A stretch of 64,000 nucleotides of DNA from assembly GCF_036711975.1 (NCBI RefSeq), contig NC_091975.1:3722501-3786500 (forward strand), given 5' to 3'. Positions 1 through 9,027 of the stretch are shown piece after piece (positions within the stretch are counted from its first letter, which is position 1; each line of letters begins with the position of its first letter). The DNA comes from Onthophagus taurus. Taxonomy: Eukaryota; Arthropoda; Insecta; Coleoptera; Scarabaeidae. Below the pieces are notes generated by a model. The model ran no database searches, was not told the DNA's origin, and saw only the letters and a program-made list of their open reading frames with translations. The position numbers and the translations under genes are program-made.

Positions 1-124
1 TTGTTTGTTCGAGAATTAAATGCACATGCAATACATGAGTCGTAGTAATTTTCTTTCAACGGTTAATTCATTACAGCTACATACACACGATTAATTTCCA
101 AAGAAAACATTCTAAATAACTCAC

Positions 125-253
125 CTTGTATTTAATTTTTTCTACGGGCCAGTTTGGTCGGATTTTTTCCAAAATTTCCTTTGCGCCGTCAAAAATGTTA
201 TTTTCTTCGATTAAAACGTCAATTTTTGGTATTGTTTCATCGATTTTCATCAT
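125..253 (-). CDS. eas: ethanolamine kinase, first coding exon (partial; gene runs off the left edge)
   Basis: A 43-codon exon opens with two adjacent ATGs (251-253 and 248-250) and ends at a GTGAGT donor, phase 0, just left of 125. The tail of the exon reads IRPNWPVEKIKYK. This resembles the block just before the conserved kinase motif (LFTDGITNKL) of ethanolamine kinases such as human ETNK1 and fly easily shocked. These are cytosolic enzymes that phosphorylate ethanolamine in the first step of the CDP-ethanolamine route to phosphatidylethanolamine. The catalytic part must lie beyond the window, so the call rests on a short match and on the exon break falling where the family motif should begin. 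Bases 1-124 are intron with nothing else visible. A different choline/ethanolamine kinase family member is the main alternative. Confidence 0.55.
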
Positions 254-834
254 TTAAATTAAGTTTTATTTACCCCCTTATACACTATAATACAAAATTC
301 GTCATTTATAACAAATATTAAGCAACAATCCGCGCGAAAAGTAAACAAATAATTTTTTTTTGTAAACCGAGATAAATACGTTTGAATGACGTGTTTTATT
401 ATTGCTAATAGATTAAAAGATAGGAATTTAGGAACAAACAACTCACCAAAAATTAGTTTTTATGCTTTTTTAAACCAAGTGCTTTAATGTATTTAAAGGT
501 ATGATCGAGTAGAAACGTGCATCTACACGAAAACCACTTCTGGGAGAATGTGTTGGAGTCCTGGAGGTGTTTTGGTGGGGTCGAACGTGGCTTGAATAGT
601 GCGCGCAGGTCATAAGCTATCGATGTTTTTCCCCCAAACCAAACTCTTGCAAGGATAGAAAATCTGTATCTTTGTGGTGTTTAAAGATATCTTCTAGTTT
701 AAAGGTTATTTTTACTTTAGAGATAATTTTATCAAATAAAGTTTTATTCAATTTATAAACTTAAAAATTAATCGTAACAAAATGATTTTAAACAAAAACT
801 TAACGCTTATTTAACTAAAATATTTCAAATTAAC
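254..834. other. 5' flank between the ethanolamine kinase and the 120-aa gene
   Basis: No coding exon is supported here. The stretch 500-660 is noticeably richer in GC than its surroundings, as expected for the promoter and 5' UTR of the minus-strand kinase gene. The 3' UTR of the neighbouring minus-strand gene should occupy the right-hand part, where the DNA becomes plain AT-rich. Confidence 0.4.
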
Positions 835-1417
835 TTAAATTAGTTTGGTATCATATTTCACCATTTTAGTGACATAGTAATGTGGTGCTTCAAAAGGTTC
901 TAAAAAGAATGAATATTATAATAATTAAAGAAAATGTTAAAAAATAATTTACCATAGTCATCAAAAAGTGTTGGAGGAAATAATTTACTTGTTGTATGAT
1001 AAAAACTAGTTTCAGTAGTATCCCTTCTAATCGATGAAGTAAATTTGATGTGTAAATTAGTGGGTTCTTTTCTAAAATTTCAAAAAATATTAATCCAAAA
1101 ATGTTGATAATTAACCTACAAAAATGGTCTGGGCAAAGATGGGTTACAAAATTAAAAATAAGAAACGAAAACTTTAAAAAGTTTAAAGTTACTGAATTAA
1201 ACAAATTTAAAATTAATTTTATAAGCTTTATTAGTATTTTGGTTTATTTACAATGAGTATTTTGTACCTCATTTTTCTTAAGAGCTGTTACATTTGGATC
1301 TTTAGGTTCATTATTAATCTTATAGGTTTGTTCCAACCGGATGTTCTTTTGCGCATTCGTCAACGCTGTTGGAACGGATTGAAATTTGTAGGCACGGTTT
1401 ATAACCAACCCTGCCAT
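835..1417 (-). CDS. unrecognised 120-residue protein, four coding exons
   Basis: Exons 1252-1417, 1116-1128 (only 13 nt), 953-1071 and 835-899 join in phase (1, 0+13 nt, 2, 1) and total 363 nt with a TAA stop. The protein starts MAGLVINRAYKFQSVPTAL, has a polar, lysine- and asparagine-rich middle, and ends DYEPFEAPHYYVTKMVKYD followed by TKLI. There is no signal peptide or membrane segment. An in-frame TAA sits directly before the ATG, which fixes the start. Exon 2 may instead begin at 1191, which would add 21 in-frame residues, mostly hydrophobic. I prefer the short form because its acceptor has a better pyrimidine tract and the added residues look non-coding. The small size and Tyr-rich C terminus recall short axonemal or adaptor proteins, but I recognise no family and claim no function. 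Confidence 0.55.
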
Positions 1418-2131
1418 TTACTAAATTTTTGCACAATAATGAACTAAAGTAGCTCTAATTAGAAATCTAACAAAACGTAATAGCCTTGTTTATAGATATA
1501 TAAATGTTAAACAAGGGTAATAGATAAATGAAATAAAGATATGCATATTTTTACATATTTATTCAAACGCCGGATTATCGAGCTTATACTGTTTACGGTT
1601 TGATAGTAAACATAACAATAACAGATATGGTTGGAACGAACATATAGGTCGATTTATTTGATTTAAAAATTCAACACGAGCAAATTCCTTGATCGCAAAA
1701 ATTTGCGAAGGATATTTTGTTGTAATAATATATTTTTTATAATTTTATTAATAATTATATCACCTATTAAGAAGTGCTTACGTATGTATCTTTTTAAACA
1801 TCGATTTAAAACCATTTATTTTACTTTTTATCATCCTCGTTCAGTCTCTTCCGTGATTTTTTTAAGCAACTTTCCCCCAAAGAATCCGAAGAAAATATGG
1901 TGAGAAATAAAAAAAACGGGAAAGTGGCTTTTTGTATAATTAAAATGGAATTCAATTATCTTAATTAAAAGAAAATTGATTGTCAGAAAAAAATTAGTTA
2001 TTTTTAATGTTGTACAGTTCACCAATCTTAAGTTGCCATTTTAATAATTTAATCAAGACAATTCTTAATCAACGATTTAACATGAAACGTAATCTATCTC
2101 TTTAATTTTTTTTATAATTTCCTTTATTAAC
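1418..2131. other. intergenic, AT-rich
   Basis: No convincing coding exon was found. The right part should be the 3' UTR of the next minus-strand gene. An open stretch at 1703-1903 consists of low-complexity AT-rich codons and lacks splice or family support. Confidence 0.4.
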
Positions 2132-4441
2132 CTAAATTTTATTGTTAACCCCCCGTTTTGCATTATACTTTAATAATTCATTCATAACGTTTTGATTTCT
2201 TTTTTGTTCATCCTCAAGATCTTCCCCCATTTGTAATTCCGGGTGTTCATTTAAAGTATCCGTTAATGATGCGATTAAAACATCCAAAACTTTTTTCTCT
2301 AACCCTCGACTAATTCGTCCTTGATTTGCCTCAGTTTCTAAAAACAGCGTAAATTTTTCTAAAGCTCGTTGAGCTTCGGAACTTCCCCGTGTCAAAGATT
2401 GTGTAAACATCACTTTAGCTAATTGATAGATAACTTCTTCAAGGGAATATTCTGTGTATAAAAAATCAGCTACTCGAAGACGTTCTAAAAGCTGACTGTA
2501 TTCATCTTCTTCTGATGACGGAACCAAAATTTGACTCTTTACAATGACTGGTTCAAAATTTTTTTTCTTATCAATTATATTTGGTTTAGTTTGAAGCTGT
2601 TTTAAATAAGGGTTAGGATGAGTTAAGGGTTTTTCTAAGATTTCTTTGGATTTCAACCCCAATCGGTTGTAATAATTTTGTAAATAATCGAGATTAAATT
2701 TGATGTCTTCTAAAAATGTGATTGCTTCTTCTCTGGTCATCTTAAAATAATATTAAAATTATTTTATAATCGAGTTAAATAAAGTATTTACCAGTCCTTC
2801 TTGTAAATATTCTTCAATGGCTAATGTGACTCTCTTTTCATCTCCAGTCCAAAAAACATATTCCGCCATATCAACTGGCGAGTATTGGTTTATACCGTAT
2901 TGAGTAATTGGTTTTTCCTATCATATAAAACAATTTTTTAAATTAATTAATTAATTTATAATAAAAATAACTAGTTTTAGTTATAAATGTAAATAAAAAA
3001 TTTATTCAAATTTATTTATTAAAAATTATTTCATTTTGGGGTTCATCTTGTATTGGATCGATGTATTGTGATTTAGGAAAAAGGAAACCGGATACTAAAG
3101 GAATCTAAAACTCAACAAAAATAAAATTAGAAAATAAATTACAATTAAAACTTACGTTATTATTATTATTATCAATTTCAATGTTATCGTTTTGAGACGA
3201 TCTTCTTGTCATTTCGTTAGTATCATCGCCAATGCCTTTAACTACACCAATTGGGCGTTCGTCCTCGTCGTCGTCTTTATCTTTCTCCTTAGTGTTTTTA
3301 TGTTCATGAACCTCATTGTTTTTATTTAAATGTTGAATCAATGTTTTGTGAATACCTTTCGAGGGAATATCAATTTTCGTCCTTACTTTTCCTTGAGGTT
3401 CTTTTCCTTCACCAGGTGAAGCTTGATCTACATCTTGATCAATACTTGCTATCATTTTTCCATCTTCATTTACTAAAAATAAAAATATTTATATATTCAC
3501 AAAATTAGCTTTGATTATCATTAATGATAGGATGTCGGGATGTCCGTTCCACCACTAATTATCATGATTGTGCATACATTGTTCTTTGGTTACTGAATGT
3601 CCCTTTTCTTGTCCGTTATAATTAGAATACATTTCTGAGTGAGATTTCATCATTTCTAATGTCGATCCTATAAAAGAAAATGAATAATTTAAAAAGAAAT
3701 TTTCTTTCTAAATGGAAACATACCAACAGTGTTTTTTAAATTTTCTAATTCTTTAACAGCGTCATCCTGAAAAAGAAAATGAATTTAGGGCCACTTTTAC
3801 AAACATCCTCTTGTTATGTTGGCAACAAATAGATTTATCTGTTGTTAGGTTTTACTTTCAATTTTAATATAAACAGCAAGTTTTAGTTGAAAAACAGTTT
3901 AATAACTAAAGAACAACTTCAACAACCTGTTTTAACAAAACTATGCAACTTCGGGTTCAAAAAGATTTTCTGATATTTCAGAGGGTATTCGAATACGGAT
4001 TTTGCATACTGTACATTTTTATTTAATTGATTTTAGCTGGGATATTTTTCAAATGTCCCTCTGTGGAACGTGACTAAAGTGAAAAACGCTTAATTGATCG
4101 TTATAAAATCCCCTTTCAATCGAGTTGTATCAAAAAAGAGGAGATAAAAAAATCTTACCATATAACGAGGAATATCCTGCGCGGAATTTTCCGATGATCC
4201 TATATTAAAAAAAAAGAGAAAAAAATGTTGAAAGATTTATTGTGACGCTTTCAAACAAGTTTAAAACTTTTACAATCGGAATAAAGCGGCTATTTATTAG
4301 CAAATATATGAAATTCGAAAAGTTTGCAAAAACGTTTTTACCTTGATCTTTCGGAACGGAAGCTGCCTTAGCTACAAAACTCCTGTAATTTCCATTTAGC
4401 AACGCGAATAGTAATCCTAAAATCGCGATTAATCTCAACAT
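2132..4441 (-). CDS. unrecognised secreted protein, 7-8 coding exons, with an alternative terminal exon
   Basis: Exons 4342-4441, 4159-4199, 3724-3766, 3578-3667, 3156-3472, 2792-2917 and 2132-2740 join in phase to 1326 nt, giving 441 aa. A clear signal peptide (MLRLIAILGLLFALLNGNYR) leads a polar region with acidic runs and five Asn before the exon break. A well-structured helical part follows, beginning EKPITQYGINQYSPVDMAEY and continuing through FWTGDE to VFWT-like and RLRVADFLYTEYSLEEVIYQ segments. An additional exon, 3012-3104, also follows 3156-3472 in phase but ends at its own TAA, giving a 227-aa form (ends PQNEIIFNK). It has no usable donor apart from a GT after three codons. The long form therefore probably skips it. 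The dense, charged C-terminal helices and signal peptide suggest a soluble secretory-pathway protein, perhaps neurosecretory. I do not recognise the family. Confidence 0.6.
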
Positions 4442-5222
4442 TTCTGTAAAAAAATGGGGGTTAGTAAGTAAGCTTTGTGTGGTTGACCTTTCGGTATCCC
4501 CACGTTGACGATAACATCTCCTCGTGAGGTATTGCGTGTCAAATATTCATCAGGGGGTAAAACTCGAGAGTTCCCCATTTAATATTTATATAATCGTCTA
4601 ATTTACATACCTAAATTTATTTCTTATTCCATTAAATTTTGATTCTCGTTATTATTAATATGGTTTTAAATTTTCGTTAAATAATTATTTTTCGAGGTTA
4701 ATAAAACTGTCAGTTTAATATTTGTATTTATTTATTACAAACCGTATCTCCATAGCAACGATTCAAAATTTAAGGTTGGTTAACTTAAAAAAAAATAAAC
4801 TTTTATATTCCAAAAATCGATTTTTTTCTTAACTGCGTAATCATAACCATATGGAAAACAATAAAATAAATAACAAAATCAATTTTACCCCGAAAAAATA
4901 AGAATTAATTTATTATTAAATTGGGGTTATAAAATGAAAATTAGAACTTAACTTACCCCAAATCAAAATTTCAATAAAACACTCGAATTATTAGAAATTA
5001 CAATTTCACCACCTGCGAAAGGCTTTTCGCCGACTGAAAACTGAAACGCTGAAAGCGTATCAATAAGGTGGAAGAAAAGCGATTATCGCGACATCTAGCG
5101 ACAAATTATTTATCTATTCGAAGTAGGTCGTTTTGAAAATTTCTTTTTTATCGGTATTTTAAATTAATGAGAAAGTTTATTTAAAAAAATATATTTTTAG
5201 AAAAATCTTATTAAACTCTACT
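4442..5222. other. intergenic between secreted-protein 5' end and NDC1 3' end
   Basis: This holds the upstream region of the minus-strand secreted-protein gene, including a GC-richer patch around 4990-5100 that may be its promoter. The 3' UTR of NDC1 lies at the right edge. No coding exon was seen. Confidence 0.35.
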
Positions 5223-6920
5223 TCAATTATGATTATAAACATTAAGAACATGTAAAACATCATTATTTAACGCTAAATCATTAATATATGGCGAAAAAGT
5301 ATTAGAAATTTGATACAAACTCCGTTTAATAGCCGAATTAATATTAACTCTCATTTTGTTACTAAAATCATCCAGTTTATCATACTTCTTGATGGAAATT
5401 CGATTTAATTTCTCCAAAATCGTTTTTAACTCGACCAATGTTGCCAAGATGATCGGTAAATCTTTTTGCATGACTCCAAATTTGTCTTCGGTTAATGAAG
5501 CAACAATCAATGAAGCTAATCCTTGAACAGTCCAAATTATAACTTGGCCGTTAAATAAAAGGTATTGAACTGAACTTTCAGGTAATTTTTCAAATAAATA
5601 TTCAAATCCACTCCTTTTTTTCACAGTTCCAATAAAAACATTAATTTTTTCTCGGATATTTCCATATAAATTTTTAGTATTTTCATCAAATTCAACTTTT
5701 CTTTTATTAATTGTAACAAATTCAATCGGATCTTCATAACATTTTAAAGTCATATTCCTTATATTTCCATAATTAAAATGTTTTTCGTTTCGATTAAAAA
5801 CTTCCTCATCTAACTTCTTACGTTCATTTCCAAGTAAGTTTGCAATTGCAACATTTAAATTCTTCGTGTACTCATTTAGAAGGTTTAAAATAGCTTCAAT
5901 TAAAGAATTCCAAGTGTGGGGGTGATTACCCGGTTGAGAAAGAGTATATAATGATTCTCTTCGATATTTCAATGGCGAATTAGAAAGCAAAAATAAATCC
6001 AAACAAGCTAAATGTTGCACAATTGGTATAGAGTCGGTTAAAATCCCATCTTTTAATGTAAAATCTTTGTAATTATTGAGAGAAAATTCGCTTCCGGAGT
6101 GAATCAAAAACTGGTAGTGTTCTGTTAAAAAGACTTCGAAAAAGAATCGCATCAACCTTGTGTTTAAAATGTATAAGGCTCCAAGAAATATTGTGTAAAT
6201 TATCGTTTTTTTATTAAATGATGATGTTGTATCAGGATTCATTAAAAAATATTCTTGAACTTCTTTTCCATAAAACAAGTAAATTATCCCATAAAGAAAA
6301 ATTGGCACAAATACATCCTTTAAGCTTGCTTTTAAATTAAAAGTGAGTTTACTCAGGAAAATAATCCATTTTCTTTGTTGAACAACCGGAAAAATAATTT
6401 GATTTTTATTCCCATAAAATAGAAAAAAATTCCAAATTCCAATCCAAACTCCAAACATCACCATAAAAAAATAATTCTCATCCACTTCACTTCCTTTTTG
6501 ATCATCCTCTGATAAGTTTGATTTTATTAATTGTAAATAAACCCAAAAGAAAAATCCTCCTCCAAGCACATTAAGTGTTAACAATATCCCCTTGTGTATC
6601 GTAAACATACTCAAAAAATCTCCGATTCTCGTTGATGAACAATTTTTTTTCATAACATAATCTTTCGCGCAAATCAAACTTTGGATAAAAATCAAACCGA
6701 GGTATGGTAAAAGGTAAAACCATGTCCAAAATGAGCGTAATGTTGTAAACAATTCCATCGGCCATTGCGTCGGATTCAACAAACTCCAATTTGAGAACAC
6801 AATAACGGTGATTAACAACAAGATTTGTGTGCAAACGGTGCTAATGACTGCGTAAGAAAGCTTTTTTAATAAAAGATCTTTACATCCCACATTGGATTTG
6901 ATTTGTAGGTTAGGATCCAT
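5223..6920 (-). CDS. Ndc1: nucleoporin NDC1 (transmembrane nucleoporin), single exon
   Basis: An uninterrupted 565-residue frame starts at the ATG at 6918-6920. The N-terminal half has about six hydrophobic segments (roughly residues 22-45, 65-85, 108-130, 150-168, 205-222 and 240-260). The C-terminal half is soluble and helical. The motif SLSQPGNHPHTWNSL after KYRRE corresponds to the conserved stretch of metazoan NDC1/TMEM48 at the start of the cytosolic domain. NDC1 anchors the nuclear pore complex in the pore membrane and helps new pores insert. Length is a little short of human NDC1 (674 aa). Intronlessness is unusual next to its intron-rich neighbours and could reflect intron loss. The flank to the right is shared with the divergent receptor gene that begins at 7310. 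Confidence 0.85.
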   Translation of the reverse strand: MDPNLQIKSNVGCKDLLLKKLSYAVISTVCTQILLLITVIVFSNWSLLNPTQWPMELFTTLRSFWTWFYLLPYLGLIFIQSLICAKDYVMKKNCSSTRIGDFLSMFTIHKGILLTLNVLGGGFFFWVYLQLIKSNLSEDDQKGSEVDENYFFMVMFGVWIGIWNFFLFYGNKNQIIFPVVQQRKWIIFLSKLTFNLKASLKDVFVPIFLYGIIYLFYGKEVQEYFLMNPDTTSSFNKKTIIYTIFLGALYILNTRLMRFFFEVFLTEHYQFLIHSGSEFSLNNYKDFTLKDGILTDSIPIVQHLACLDLFLLSNSPLKYRRESLYTLSQPGNHPHTWNSLIEAILNLLNEYTKNLNVAIANLLGNERKKLDEEVFNRNEKHFNYGNIRNMTLKCYEDPIEFVTINKRKVEFDENTKNLYGNIREKINVFIGTVKKRSGFEYLFEKLPESSVQYLLFNGQVIIWTVQGLASLIVASLTEDKFGVMQKDLPIILATLVELKTILEKLNRISIKKYDKLDDFSNKMRVNINSAIKRSLYQISNTFSPYINDLALNNDVLHVLNVYNHN

Positions 6921-7309
6921 AATAATGAAAGTTATTTCTCACTAAAAAGTGTTGAAAAGGTGATTAAACTAATTTTTTAAGGATTTTTGCGATTGTCATA
7001 CCAACATAACCTCAAAGAAATTTAACCGGTATAATTTTGAACTGACAACTGATTGGAATGACAGTTGTATAGTTATAAAATCAAAAGTTACTAAATTGTT
7101 TAAATAAATATTACGATGTTTTTAATAACATATATAAATACTCAAATATTTGATTTAAAAAATAATTAATTATAAATAATTATAATAACCTTCAATTTTA
7201 ATTTTTTAACCAACGTATCAGTTGTGATGTATTTAAATTAAAAATTATAGGCAAGATAATGGTTGATAAAACTTTGATTATTTAAAGTTCTCCATGAAAC
7301 TATATAACA
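6921..7309. promoter_or_regulatory. divergent intergenic region, NDC1 (-) / Nimrod-like receptor (+)
   Basis: The two start codons are 389 bp apart. The copy of ACATAACCTCAA at 7004-7015 lies 84 bp upstream of the NDC1 ATG and belongs to a motif seen near several other starts in this window. Pairs of TGACAACTG/TGACAGTTG words occur at 7041-7070. No canonical TATA box is obvious for either gene. Confidence 0.4.
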
Positions 7310-8534
7310 ATGATTACGTTGTTTCATCTATATATTCTTGTATGTTTTCTTATATCTCCTATATATTCCGTCCTTTCAAACGACGGAATCTGTGTAACAA
7401 CAAAGAGGTAAAAAAAACCACATCAATAAAATTTTTCAATAATTTCAAAAATAAGCGTACTTTTCCTGCTATTTCTAGAGAAAAAGAAATTATTACTTTA
7501 TCTTCCGGAAAAACCATTGAAAAAGAAGTTTGGATCCTAGTAGAAGAATGCTGTAAAGGTTACAACCGTTACAACAACGTATCCAACAAATGTGAACCGA
7601 TTTGTGAACCAAATTGTCGATTTGGAACTTGCGTATCACCGAACGAATGTCAATGTTTCCGGGAATATTACGGAAAACTCTGCGAAAAGGAAAGCACAGA
7701 TTGCAATGACGGTTTTTGGGGCGCTAATTGCACCAAAGAATGTGATTGCAACGGATTTAATTGTCGTCAAATGAATGGAAAATGTATGTGTGGAGATGGA
7801 TTTATGGGAGAACACTGCGAAAGTGATTGCGGTAAAAATACCTTTGGATTTAATTGCACCAGTATTTGTGATTGTGTTAATGGTGTTTGCAATAAAATCA
7901 CCGGAAGTTGTACTTGCTATTTCGGATATATGGGGAAAAAGTAAGTAAAACTTATTAATTCGTTAATAGATGGCGCTATGAATTAGCTGTCAAATTATAC
8001 CTAACCTAAAAATCTTATTTTAATTTAAAATCATTTTAATTTGTTTCTTTTTAAGTTGTTCGATAAAAATTCCCGAAAGCACAACAACCATAAAAATGTA
8101 AGTACATCTAATATTTTTGCCGTATTATTTTTAAATAAATTTGCGTTTAGATATACTTCAAGTCCAGATGAAAATAACAATATATTTATTAATCCAATTA
8201 TTTCATATTGCATCCTCGGAATAGTTTTGTTAAGCGCAATTATAATTGTAATTTATTTCCAATGTTTGAAAAGAAAATCTTATGGAATGGTAAATTTATA
8301 TGCAGCGAAAATGGCTTTACCAGCACCTAATCCTGGTAGTTTTGAAAATATTAGTGATCACGATTACGAATCGATTCAATACGCACCATTACGTCAGTAA
8401 ATTAGTTATAATTATGATTTCCTTATTTATTAAAAATAATAATCTTGATTTTAGCTAAGCACATTTCGGATCCTAAATATTATCGGGGATATGAGATACC
8501 ATGTACTGTTCCGATCAATGCCAAATACAATTAA
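7310..8534 (+). CDS. Nimrod/Draper-like EGF receptor A, short paralogue
   Basis: Exons 7310-7407, 7479-7940, 8056-8097, 8151-8392 and 8455-8534 sum to 924 nt, giving 307 aa. A signal peptide starting MITLFHLYILVCFLISPIYS is followed by DGIC, a NIM domain (CCKGY) and about three EGF-like repeats. A short stalk, one membrane span (about residues 205-225) and a cytoplasmic tail with SYGMVNL and DYESIQYAPL complete the protein. The NIM domain (CCxGY) defines the Nimrod/Draper/Eater group of insect phagocytic receptors on haemocytes and glia. The ATG at 7310 is preferred to 7294 because only that frame gives a signal peptide matching the paralogue. The paralogue directly downstream has the same exon phases. 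Its tail lacks a properly spaced second YxxL, unlike the neighbour. AATAAA lies at 8545-8550. Confidence 0.75.
7966..7977 (+). promoter_or_regulatory. CTCF-like site (ATAGATGGCGCT) in receptor A intron 2
   Basis: This exact 12-mer recurs in the window at 21287, 21483 and 44886. Its core AGATGGCGC fits the conserved CTCF consensus. Binding is inferred only. Confidence 0.3.
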
Positions 8535-9027
8535 AGTTGGAGTTAATAAAGCTTTTGTTGTTTTTTAATTATTCATGTGGCGTATTATAAAACAAGTATT
8601 AATCATTACCCACAGACGCTTAAGAGGCGCACGGCTAAACTCGAATAGAATAAATTAAACTTTTGCTAATTCAAAATGTGAAATAGTAGTTGCCTACCCA
8701 AGAGTGACGTTATGAACGGGCCGTCAAGCTGTGCAACTTAAATCACTACTTTTCAAATTTTTTTTTAATTTGATTTGACAAAAATACTTTTTAATCATCT
8801 TTAAAAGTAATGTCACAAATATACAATAACTAATGTATAAATAGATGATATCATATAATAAATACATGTTATCAATCTGATAAGATAACTGATAAAACTA
8901 GACTGAAAGGTAATTTTGTACTTTTCTTATATAAACAATCTTTGAAAGTATAGTTTTTCGAAATATTATTTTAAATTAACTATAATCCTATAAAATATGA
9001 GAAAATGATTTAAAATATTTATAACCA
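8535..9027. other. spacer between tandem receptor genes
   Basis: The 493 bp between the paralogues contain the 3' end of copy A at the left and AT-rich DNA with no coding signal to the right. It presumably holds the promoter of copy B. Confidence 0.4.

Noticed and set aside
890-1204. Long minus-strand open frame of 104 codons
   Set aside because: It reads across two introns of the assembled 120-aa gene. The real exons inside it use the same strand, but the first part is AT-rich intron translation.
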